Notes under the pieces: model-generated
What the model was told of the DNA's origin: nothing
The model's database searches: none
Seen by the model: only the letters and a program-made list of their open reading frames with translations
Assembly: GCA_003013855.2 (NCBI GenBank)
Contig: ML058433.1
Location: 9,733,966 to 9,797,965 of the forward strand
Direction: 5' to 3'
Length of the DNA stretch: 64,000 nt
Source of the DNA: Liriodendron chinense
Lineage: Eukaryota; Streptophyta; Magnoliopsida; Magnoliales; Magnoliaceae
Translations under genes and position numbers: made by a program
Shown: positions 60,601-64,000 of the stretch, one piece after another
Position numbering within the stretch: the first letter of the stretch is position 1
Layout of the letters: every line of letters begins with the position of its first letter

Positions 60601-63600
60601 TTCGGCTTCCACTTCTGCTGCCGGTATTCCCAACAAAAATTAACAACTTGATAGCGGAAATTAAGCCATCCCGATTCGTCACCGGTTCACTCAACACATA
60701 TGATAACCACAAACTAGACCAGATGGTCCAAAGCCCAAGAGTGGTTATAGAATTTAGGGTACTAAAAAACAACAGGATACAAGCTTCCCATGATGAAATT
60801 TGGCCGATATGTCCACTACTCTTTTATAATTGGCCAACTAAGAGTTAATCCAAAAGGGAGCAACTACAAGAAGTATGTTCCTATGCACTATTGTGTCATC
60901 ACTAATGACCAAATTTCACTCATATCCACTCATGACTAAGTTCCAATCAATAACAAAATGAAGTTAGATTCTAAGGGCACTGTTAAAGAACAAGAGTATA
61001 TTGTGGAAACTTTAACTTGTTTTTTCATTGACAATAACAGGAATATATAGAAGATGTGACAAATTTGAAGAGATCTTAACAAATAGACATATGAGTCCTT
61101 CTAATAGCTATCTATGTTAAGTATCCTATACTCTTAAGTTATCTATAGGTGCTCTACATTGTGTGCACTCCCGCCGCCCGCCGCCATCGTCATATGCATC
61201 TATCGTCTCTAACACTCAAGTTCAATTTTTATTCATGTTTAGCAGTGCACTTGTTTCATCTCCTTAGCCTCATAGGCCTTGATCAATCATCTCCTCCGTA
61301 CACCTTCTATAATATCTCTTCCCCATACCAGGCCTTTTAACAAGATTTCCTTTTCATTTGTGTGGCTTATAAAGTGAACCTATTTTTTCATTTGTTGTCG
61401 AAACATCTAGAGCCAATGGAAGAGAAATGGTTGAACTTCCAACCACCAGTGTGTGTATCCACCGAAAGATCAACGATTGAAATCTCGGCCACCAGAAGTG
61501 CCACTAGATTATTCGGTAGTTATTGGAAGTGTCAATAGTTCACATCCCGGAAATCCCCAAAAGTACCTACTCAACTCATACTACTCGTCGTCTCCTCACC
61601 ACACTACTGTTGAATTTTTCTTTTTCTTTTGAATAAATGTTTGTCATACCTTTCAAACTCAAGTTCCTCTTTTCAAAGCACCTTGATTTAAATAGCTATC
61701 TATAGATGTTTCTTTTTTCCTTGATTTCTTTAATTTTCCGTGATGCACATTGTTGTTGTCAATACTTGAGAAATATCACAAGTATCGATTAATACAACTT
61801 TAATTCATAAAATAGGCTTGTGGATACATCAGCATGTATCGACAATAATGTCGTTGACACAATGAATTTTTTTCAACTCCCTTCAGAAATCATATCGCTG
61901 ACCTGCAATGCTGTATTGGCTCATATACTAGTCGATAGTATCAATAATAGAATACTGACTTTTAGAAGATTGCCTATCTTTTTGTTCAACAATCCCATTT
62001 TGTTAAGGAGAATGAGAGCACGAGTATTGGGACCTGATTCCATCTTCTTGCAAATACGATAAAATCCCCTTAATCCATGTTCTCTAGTATAATCAGATTA
62101 GAAATATTTGGAGGATTTAAATTGAGTTAGCAATATTTTCTGAATATCTTGAAGACAGGATTTTGAGACAAAAACATCCTGAGTTAGTGTTCAACGGGAA
62201 TTATGAGTGCATTCAAGGGACCCAAGTATTGCATTCGAGGGAACTTAGTAGTAGTACTAAGAGGTAATGAGATGAGGGGAAGTAGACTTAGATGGTTTGG
62301 TAATGTGCAACAGAGACCAAGAACCACACTGGTTAGAAGGACTGAGTTGGTACAAGTTGAAGGTCTAAAAGGGAAAGGGGAAAGCCCAAAAGGACATGGA
62401 TGGAGGTGGACTAAGTTGGTACAAGAAGGCTCTAAAAGGGAAAGGGGAAGGCCCAAAAGGATGTAGATGGAGCTAGTTAGAAAAGACTTGATGACCTATG
62501 GTCTGTCCAAGTCTGGCCCTTGAAAGAGTGGAATGGAGGAATAAGATTCATGTAGCCAACCCAATTGATTGGGATAAGGCCTAGATGATAATGATGGTAA
62601 AAATATCTTGAGTTAGCTCCTTTTTATTCTCATTGCCTCTCAAATATGAATATATACATATATAGAACTCACACCTTCATTTCAAAAGATAAATCAAGCA
62701 AGAGTAATCGCCGATAAATGAACTATTTATATCCATGAACCAAGACGATAGGACCTGGGCCCCAGACATCAATATGAACCAATTAAAAGGACTTGAGCTC
62801 CTAGTTTAACTCAAAGGAAAGACTATACAAGTACGTTTTGTCAGCTCACAAGTTTCACAAGACAATTTAAAGACACAAAGAGACTGCAATTGTGGTGGAA
62901 GAAAATACCAAATAATGGAGCATGGAGCTTGTCCATGCAACAAGTTAAATCTTCTTTTCCATGGGAGGACTGCAACACCTGCCTTGAAGCTTTTGTTACC
63001 TCTTAAAGTTATTAACTTTAAGATACCAAATTATCAGGCCATGTTCCAAGTCTAACCCTTATTTATCCATTGTTAAAAGAAAAGAAGACATTCCTGCATG
63101 GGAACCTTCAGTCGACTGAGATAGAAAAGATACAAGAGCAAAGACAAAGATGCCCTTGTAAGAATAAGAAACAGCAAGATGTCTCATGGGATACTCTTAA
63201 CGGAAGGGAAATCATCCCTTCATATGCTCGCTAGAGATTTTACATCAAGAGATGCAAAATTGTTGTCAATAGATCTCAGAGTTCTAGCTATATTTCTCAT
63301 GTTAGTAATGTATTGAAGGCTATATTAAACATCATAACTAGTTCAACACAAATAACTAAATATACCATAAAATAATGCATAACCCTAGAAAGTGTTGAAG
63401 TTGCATAAAGTCAAAACAAGGTGCAAGCCTCAAATTGGCCACAAACACATTCTTTAGAAGTCACCTAAAAACATGAAAAGTTATATGAAACGTGATCAAG
63501 AATGACATTTCACGCTTTAAGAACAAACAGTGACTTACTTGAATTGGAGATGCTGTTCCAGGTCTTGTAGTGAACATAAGTTGCCAGCGACCTTCAATTA

Positions 63601-63613
63601 AACTAGAACTTGT
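26480..63613 (-). CDS. PAP12: Fibrillin / plastid-lipid-associated protein, PAP12 (FBN10)-like; partial gene, 8 exons
   Basis: Fibrillins are plastid lipid-binding proteins of thylakoids and plastoglobules; the PAP12 type has two PAP/fibrillin domains. Eight minus-strand exons (63613-63539, 52061-51942, 31822-31631, 31467-31384, 31286-31194, 28812-28759, 28638-28559, 26590-26480) all have GT donors and AG acceptors and join in frame into about 269 residues. Diagnostic strings read across junctions: LIEGRWQLMFTTRPGTASPI, then RTFVGVDFFKIFQEVYL, DPRVSNIVKFSDAIGELKVE, FLPFKVPYPVPFRLLGDEAK, GWLDTTYLS, RISRGNK|GTTFVLQKK, EALVGEWQLLWSSQ and VAANGLEGVQ. Introns are 11477, 20119, 163, 97, 2381, 120 and 1968 nt. 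The N-terminal exons lie beyond the right edge. The last exon, expected to carry a second RISRG-like segment, was not found. No stop or frameshift was seen, so the gene is probably functional. Family assignment comes from recognised conserved strings, not a search. Confidence 0.93.
28559..28638 (-). CDS. PAP12: PAP12-like exon (second PAP domain)
   Basis: 80 nt encoding NFGKYGRVEHLVDVLPGFGL then RAIGNFV. Acceptor TTTTAG|AAT. Donor GT|GTGAGT is chosen because it leaves phase 2, which restores the frame with the next exon (NFV|VSENNTY). An alternative GT two bases upstream would break the frame. Confidence 0.88.
28759..28812 (-). CDS. PAP12: PAP12-like micro-exon (LEAESLLDVAANGLEGVQ)
   Basis: 54 nt encoding LEAESLLDVAANGLEGVQ, phase 0 both sides. 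Acceptor TTGCAG|TTA, donor CAG|GTGAAT. The AANGLxGxQ motif sits exactly the expected distance after WSSQ, which confirms the splice choice although the exon is very short. Confidence 0.9.
28890..29310 (+). mobile_element. Probable LINE 3' end in a PAP12 intron
   Basis: The frame reads GRKEIEESLRIIFQSEDFIR then MIINWARAMQE, similar to the poorly conserved C-terminus of plant L1 ORF2, followed by 'gttggagtgaaaagagagtt...cttgtattgttctgctttt', the kind of tail seen on such elements. Assignment is tentative. Confidence 0.4.
29371..29479 (-). other. Unassigned exon-like stretch
   Basis: On the minus strand an AG (gcaaaagcag) precedes an open run reading DIVVVQEKYHYNGVKFVQLD then GAFCSNLAIMGPDPSL, followed by a possible GT. 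Its phase does not fit between the neighbouring PAP12 exons, which already join perfectly. I do not recognise the protein; it could be a captured gene fragment or chance. Confidence 0.25.
29940..30980 (-). mobile_element. L1-type LINE 3' part with zinc-binding and RNase H-like segments
   Basis: Minus strand, from about 30940: 'CTFSSRVWSEILYKFGIVSV', the zinc-binding segment after the RT; then, from 30495, GGIDCAGRRGMIIVEFSGLI, IIAGNSQNAILWASSGP, PWRIDGIMNKALDLSS and ILEEVNKEA, matching the RNase H (RVT_3) domain of plant L1 elements. The usual GDS catalytic aspartate reads GNS. A T-rich 3' tail follows. It lies in the 2.4-kb PAP12 intron, same orientation as the gene. Confidence 0.72.
31194..31286 (-). 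CDS. PAP12: PAP12-like exon (start of second PAP domain)
   Basis: 93 nt encoding 31 residues, starting AIDELISLNPIRAEGEPEAL and ending VGEWQLLWSSQ. This is the helix plus first strand of the second fibrillin domain. Acceptor AAACAG|GCC, donor CAG|GTACTT. The next intron (2.4 kb) contains two LINE 3' ends. Confidence 0.95.
31384..31467 (-). CDS. PAP12: PAP12-like exon (linker between PAP domains)
   Basis: 84 nt encoding 28 residues (GTTFVLQKKTEPRQRLLSSI followed by STGTGVKE). Acceptor GTGCAG|GGC, donor GAG|GTTAGG. GTTFVLQK closes the first domain; the rest is the linker that leads into the second. It is separated by a 163-nt intron from the preceding exon. Confidence 0.95.
31631..31822 (-). 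CDS. PAP12: PAP12-like exon (core of first PAP domain)
   Basis: 192 nt encoding 64 residues, phase 0. Acceptor ACCCAG|GCA, donor AAG|GTATTT. It encodes AAATVKDEKRILFRFDKAAF, then FKFLPFKVPYPVPFRLLGDE and AKGWLDTTYLSDTGNIRISR. The GWLDTTYLS...RISRG block is the hallmark closing strand pair of fibrillin domains and is closest to PAP12. Confidence 0.96.
33691..34541. mobile_element. Non-autonomous hAT element, 851 bp, perfect target duplication
   Basis: Left end CAGTGTTCGAAGTTTCGG; right end, inverted, CAGTGTTTGCATTATCTC. Flanked by gatgtaag on both sides (33683-33690 and 34542-34549), a perfect 8-bp duplication. Subterminal 'tatcgatatcgccgataata' arrays and a short CATC tract (about 33955-33985). 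Non-coding. Confidence 0.9.
34600..34932. mobile_element. Hairpin (foldback) element
   Basis: Arms 'acaactagttggcg...gggcccaccatggtgtttgta' and 'tacaaacaccatagtg...gccaactagttg' are inverted copies. Same general type as the hairpins at 22-24 kb. Confidence 0.65.
34945..35028. repeat. (TA)n microsatellite, about 84 bp
   Basis: Uninterrupted TA dinucleotide run. The frame through it gives only IYIYIY and is not a gene. Confidence 0.95.
36099..37032. mobile_element. Solo LTR, 934 bp, same family as 16508-20837
   Basis: TGATGC...GCATCA with perfect flanks tttag (36094-36098 and 37033-37037). Clearly homologous along its length to the LTRs at 16508 and 19882, but diverged, notably in a segment about 36700-36850 that contains two copies of 'ggccgggcgcc'. 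No internal region, so it arose by LTR-LTR recombination. 35290-36098 shows no recognisable gene. Confidence 0.9.
37068..38123. mobile_element. Non-autonomous hAT element, 1056 bp
   Basis: Left end CACTGTTCAGGGTATCAG; right end, inverted, CAGTGTTCCAAATAGCTC. Flanks cttgcaat (37060-37067) and gttgcaat (38124-38131), 7 of 8 matching. Contains a CATC/CATG tetranucleotide tract (about 37525-37680). Confidence 0.85.
38432..39432. mobile_element. Solo LTR, 1001 bp, perfect target duplication
   Basis: TGATGCAGGGATT...GTCCGCATCA with perfect flanks agaag (38427-38431 and 39433-39437). Shares terminal bases with the TGATGC family, but the interior is different. 38124-38426 and 39438-39882 are intron filler with no gene seen. 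Confidence 0.88.
39883..41036. mobile_element. Non-autonomous hAT element, about 1.15 kb
   Basis: Right end, inverted, CAATGTTCGTGGTATCGATA. The left end has lost the first bases (cttctaaataccgg). Flanks agagaata (39875-39882) and agaggata (41037-41044) match at 7 of 8. Contains the longest GGAT tetranucleotide tract. Confidence 0.75.
40205..40570. repeat. Degenerate (GGAT/GCAT/GTAT)n tract inside a hAT element
   Basis: A mosaic of 'atggatgg', 'atgcatgc' and 'gtatgtat' repeats over about 365 bp, with three longer-range copies of 'gtatctatgcatgcatgg'. Open in several frames but only as low-complexity Met/Trp/Cys/Tyr peptides. Confidence 0.85.
41080..42940 (-). mobile_element. L1-type LINE, 3' half (separated from 49943-50565 by a copia insertion)
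   Basis: Minus-strand fragments resemble the RT thumb and region downstream of it: GMGIKSLGLINTALLGN and PLGFGGWEGVVEKLYQSISP (near 42900-42600), then a decayed C-terminal region to about 41080. Stops and frameshifts are frequent. The RT part itself is right of the copia element. Confidence 0.65.
42941..43308 (+). repeat. 5' LTR of copia, with (AT)n expansion
   Basis: 368 bp. Its first 70 bp are an (AT) run (about 42948-43008) that the 3' LTR lacks ('tgttagacatatatgattgcc'), so the microsatellite grew after insertion. Clearly diverged from the 3' LTR elsewhere as well. Confidence 0.85.
45935..45993 (+). repeat. Short tandem duplication in copia
   Basis: 'gtacctttttattctcagtc' followed by 'atgtactactactact' occurs twice in direct succession (unit of about 36 bp) between the integrase and RT parts. 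Confidence 0.8.
46350..47298. mobile_element. Non-autonomous hAT element, 949 bp, perfect target duplication
   Basis: Left end CAATGTTTTAAATATCGACG; right end, inverted, CAATGTTCAAAATATTGG. Flanked by catgggac on both sides (46342-46349 and 47299-47306). Removing it restores the copia frame (KLKALDENHAWD then LVSHPLG). Close relative of 1879-2858. Confidence 0.93.
47401..47862 (+). repeat. In-frame tandem duplication of 231 bp in the copia RT
   Basis: Unit 47401-47631 is repeated at 47632-47862 with about six differences. 231 nt is 77 codons, so the frame passes from ...GSSDGYGEMVS straight into RPVARGYKQEY and repeats the RT segment until a stop at 47751-47753. Confidence 0.9.
48238..48888. 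mobile_element. TTA-flanked MITE (PIF/Harbinger-like), 651 bp
   Basis: Ends GGACCCGTTTGGTTG and, inverted, GGGCCTGTTTGGTTG, flanked by TTA on both sides (48235-48237 and 48889-48891). Interior shares 'gggcaaaaaatgaggcagatc' type sequence with the hairpins at 22-24 kb. Interrupts the copia RT between TDQKF and MELNVQYS. The TTA duplication suggests PIF/Harbinger; no transposase present. Confidence 0.75.
49607..49942 (+). repeat. 3' LTR of copia
   Basis: 336 bp from TGTTAGACATATATG to AATCCATCA, sharing 'tatattatgtttgtattatt', 'ggcccatgttgggt' and 'tcttgtacattgttct' with the 5' LTR. Preceded by a purine-rich tract. Confidence 0.88.
49943..50565 (-). mobile_element. L1-type LINE, reverse-transcriptase part
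   Basis: The minus strand in mixed frames gives MGFG, 'RECIFSSWFYLPANGS', 'VAVEALSRIVEKAREAGLIS' and 'FVDAAFFGNASDDEVRNL'. These are RT palm segments in which the catalytic FADD reads FVDA. Immediately right of the copia target site, so the LINE was one unit before insertion. Confidence 0.7.
50566..51846. mobile_element. Non-autonomous hAT-family element, about 1.28 kb
   Basis: Left end CAGTGTTCATTGTATTGG; right end, inverted, CAGCGTTTCCAGTATCGATA. The subterminal sequence 'ggggaatgtatc...ggaaacatgggg' matches the autonomous copy at 8491. The flanking 8-mers do not match, so one edge is uncertain or the site has eroded. Contains a small inverted-repeat insert. Confidence 0.7.
50762..50951. 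mobile_element. Small MITE inside the hAT element
   Basis: Ends ACCGAGGTATT and, inverted, CCAAGGTATT, flanked by ttaga on both sides (about 50757-50761 and 50952-50956). Internal 'ggccgtaatggcc' and 'aacggttcctaccgtt'-like palindromic stretches. Non-coding. Confidence 0.55.
51942..52061 (-). CDS. PAP12: PAP12-like exon (RTFVGVDFF...GELKVE)
   Basis: 120 nt encoding 40 residues, phase 0 at both ends. Acceptor ATGCAG|AGA, donor GAG|GTATGA. It continues the first fibrillin domain (TASPIQ|RTFVGVDFFKIFQEV...SNIVKFSDAIGELKVE). It is isolated between an 11.5-kb and a 20.1-kb intron, both filled with transposons. Confidence 0.95.
52062..53538. other. PAP12 intron sequence without recognised element
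   Basis: No transposon termini or known protein domain seen. A minus-strand open stretch at 52953-53183 (ending VYCKFKACLFSLQWPQIGLF...) is not recognised and has no homology cue, so it is not called a gene. Confidence 0.5.
53760..53888 (+). mobile_element. Retroposed sequence with 37-base poly-A tail (SINE-like)
   Basis: Ends 'gttccaagtctaaccct', 'tccattgttaaaa' and then 37 A (53852-53888). The same terminal sequence recurs at 63043-63080 ('gttccaagtctaaccctta', 'tccattgttaaaag'), which suggests a dispersed poly-A retroposon. Length of the 5' part unknown. Confidence 0.45.
54038..54690. repeat. Triplicated tandem repeat with CT microsatellites
   Basis: Three copies of a unit of about 200 bp ('tcaaagaagtctttatacga', 'gaagtctagatccaagggtt', 'accaacaagcaatgagacta') start near 54038, 54238 and 54439. 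Each ends in a (CT)n run: 4-5 units in copy 1, over 20 in copies 2 (about 54384-54426) and 3 (about 54627-54672). No coding sense. Confidence 0.88.
54895..55740. mobile_element. Non-autonomous hAT element, 846 bp
   Basis: Left end CATGGTTCCGAGTATCGG; right end, inverted, CAGTGTTCATAGTATCGG. Flanks ccacaaac (54887-54894) and ccactcac (55741-55748) agree at 6 of 8. Contains a GGAT tetranucleotide tract at about 55195-55450. Confidence 0.78.
55195..55450. repeat. Degenerate (GGAT/GTAT)n tract inside a hAT element
   Basis: Mosaic of 'atggatgg', 'catgcatg' and 'gtatgtat' with a short (GT)n, about 255 bp, at the same internal position as in the element at 39883-41036. Confidence 0.85.
56742..58302. 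mobile_element. Solo LTR, 1561 bp, inside the copia 5' LTR
   Basis: TGTTCGCTTCCCC...CACTCAACA, flanked by cttgt (56737-56741) and cttgc (58303-58307). The uninterrupted 3' LTR of the host element reads straight across this point, which proves an insertion. Region 57836-58030 contains repeated ACCGGTC motifs. Confidence 0.85.
58515..58526 (+). other. Primer-binding site (initiator tRNA-Met)
   Basis: TGGTATCAGAGC, a perfect match to the usual copia site, two bases after the 5' LTR end. It confirms the plus orientation. Confidence 0.92.
58568..59254 (+). CDS. Ty1/copia Gag, 228 aa, ending in a stop within the zinc knuckle
   Basis: Gag packages retrotransposon RNA into cytoplasmic particles. 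The ORF opens MGSSTRFNIEKFSGKNNFEL, followed by WKVKIESILVQQGL and, further on, YLLMQLFTLRMAEGMDVKYH and LLNSLPDSYESFRDS, a complete copia Gag (UBN2 type). It ends at a TAG (59252-59254) that falls at the start of the CCHC knuckle; the next codons read SCGQEGHMRGDC, so one substitution probably closed the frame. Otherwise the 228 codons are intact. Confidence 0.9.
   Translation: MGSSTRFNIEKFSGKNNFELWKVKIESILVQQGLDEALGKRPEAMKDDEWMKLDKKARTSILLNLIDDVLYHVTKEKTTAETMVKLEKIYAKKSLENRIYLLMQLFTLRMAEGMDVKYHLSTFNRLVCKLVEIDEPMKDEYQACTLLNSLPDSYESFRDSMCAGRETINVETVISALQSKAMRKKSSDVGSRSSSEALIIRGRNSECGGGYSKSGSKAKGKGKAKVKY
59255..59911 (+). pseudogene. Ty1/copia zinc knuckle - protease - pre-integrase segment
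   Basis: Same frame as Gag, downstream of the TAG: SCGQEGHMRGDCQNP, then EWILDSGASCHVFPDRSSF (aspartic protease with intact DSG, about 59420), VKHIPKIKMNVISLGALEAK and the pre-integrase tail RCGHLYKLVGSTIHGGAAGL. It ends at 59911, 61 bp before the 3' LTR. Integrase and everything after are deleted. It could be expressed only by read-through of the TAG. Confidence 0.85.
59973..60635 (+). repeat. 3' LTR of the gag-protease copia
   Basis: 663 bp, TGTTGGAGAG...ATTCCCAACA. Contains ACCGGTCG repeats (one 12-bp unit more than the 5' LTR) and a (GA)n run near 60380-60400. 60641-60980 beyond it shows no recognisable gene. Confidence 0.9.
60981..63060 (-). mobile_element. Ty1/copia remnant, minus strand
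   Basis: Minus-strand pieces: pre-integrase/integrase start KLSCETCELTKRTCIVFPLS and RSSSPFNWFI (about 62900-62790), and later integrase LQEDGIRSQYSCSHSP.QNG then IVEQKDRQSSK (about 62050-61950). An LTR-like end (minus strand ...CTTGTTCTTTAACA) lies at 60981. Split by an RTE LINE at about 62170-62605. Heavily mutated; RT not seen. Confidence 0.6.
62170..62605 (+). mobile_element. RTE-type LINE 3' end
   Basis: The frame reads RLRWFGNVQQRPRTTLVRRT, GWRWTKLVQEGSKRERGRPK and MELVRKDLMTYGLS, the RWFGHV...R.GRPK...KDL signature at the C-terminus of plant RTE reverse transcriptases. It is followed by 'gtagccaacccaattgattg', 'ggataaggc', the usual RTE tail. The segment 'agttggtacaaggtctaaaagggaaagggga' type is locally duplicated. 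Confidence 0.8.
63539..63613 (-). CDS. PAP12: PAP12-like exon (start of first PAP domain)
   Basis: 75 nt encoding 25 residues, TSSSLIEGRWQLMFTTRPG then TASPIQ. This is the conserved opening strand of the first fibrillin domain. The acceptor is CTACAG|ACA and the donor CAA|GTAAGTC. It is the most upstream exon visible; the transit peptide and preceding helix must lie to the right of the window. Confidence 0.93.
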
Positions 63614-64000
63614 CTGTAGGATATGCAAAATAGAGACCATTAAAAAGCTTTACCCTATAAAGACTCAAGACTGCTGAGGCAATTTCTTCAATGAGTATCG
63701 ACACAATATACATGCACAGAAGTTATGTCATATCCATGAACATAAGTTGTCTATATTTTGTGCACGCTGAACAAAAACAAGGGTGTAAGATTGAAAGCAG
63801 TCGAAAGCAGTGATCAGAGATTAACATATAAATAACCAACTCATTATCAAAGAACCACTCAAGGAAATAAAACAGCTAAAATGAATAATCTGCTTGGCAG
63901 TAGGTTGAAAGCACTGAATTCCAACATCAAATACGAAAATACAGCCACACAAATAGTTTGCTTTCATACTTTTATAAAACTTCACCCAAAGTTTTAAACT
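63614..64000. other. Upstream intron of PAP12-like gene, no feature seen
   Basis: Ordinary AT-rich intron sequence ending at the CTACAG acceptor before 63613. No further exon of the gene or transposon terminus was recognised. Confidence 0.5.

Larger units (their letters stand above)
56295..60635 (+). mobile_element. Non-autonomous Ty1/copia element carrying only gag and protease
   Basis: LTRs at 56295-58512 (enlarged by an insertion) and 59973-60635, beginning TGTTGGAGAG and ending ATTCCCAACA. Perfect target duplication aaaat (56290-56294 and 60636-60640). Primer site 58515-58526. The interior is only 1.46 kb: Gag, zinc knuckle, protease and pre-integrase; integrase, RT and RNase H are absent. 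LTRs differ at roughly thirty positions by eye plus a 12-bp indel, so the insertion is older than the one at 16508. Confidence 0.92.

Overview
This is plant nuclear DNA: AT-rich and intron-rich, dominated by Ty1/copia, Ty3/gypsy, hAT, L1/RTE LINE and inverted-repeat elements. Hairpin repeats containing 'gggcccacc...gatgt' and 'gagcccaaaaat...cagatc' occur many times. I associate that repeat style with magnoliid genomes (Lauraceae/Magnoliaceae type), but the species cannot be fixed from the sequence alone. No rRNA, tRNA, CRISPR or bacterial features were seen.

The one conserved host gene is on the minus strand: a fibrillin/plastid-lipid-associated protein of the PAP12 (FBN10) type. Eight GT-AG exons between 26480 and 63613 join in frame into about 269 residues. 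The transit-peptide end lies right of the window, and the last coding exon was not found. Two introns are giant (11.5 and 20.1 kb) because they hold nests of transposons. Introns of 97-163 nt remain between the closely spaced exons.

Left part (1-26 kb): a tangle of hAT derivatives and a solo LTR (0.7-4.1 kb), LINE remnants, and then a decayed Ty1/copia element running from about 8.0 to 25.3 kb. That copia has been opened by four insertions: a 5.5-kb hAT element with a BED/DUF659/hAT-dimerisation transposase (8491-14034), a 569-bp foldback MITE, a young 4.3-kb LTR element (16508-20837), and a block of three neighbouring hairpin elements plus a hAT fragment (about 21.8-24.7 kb). The young LTR element has about 99% identical LTRs, a perfect 5-bp target duplication and one open 722-codon ORF. 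The ORF joins Gag, a gutted reverse transcriptase, an integrase C-terminus and a chromodomain.

Middle (26-52 kb): fibrillin exons with LINE 3' ends in the smaller introns. The 20-kb intron then holds a TGTAACGCCC-type LTR fragment, two solo LTRs with perfect target duplications, several non-autonomous hAT elements, and a minus-strand L1 split by a copia element (42941-49942). That copia is in turn split by a hAT element (46350-47298) and a TTA-flanked MITE (48238-48888).

Right part (52-64 kb): the 11.5-kb intron holds a poly-A tail, a triplicated tandem repeat with CT microsatellites, another hAT element, a gag-protease-only copia element (56295-60635) whose 5' LTR was hit by another solo LTR, and a minus-strand copia remnant with an RTE LINE inside it. 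The hAT copies share CA(G/A)TG termini and subterminal 'TATCGAT'-like repeats. Several have clear 8-bp target duplications, so a single family, with its decayed autonomous member present here, accounts for much of the window.
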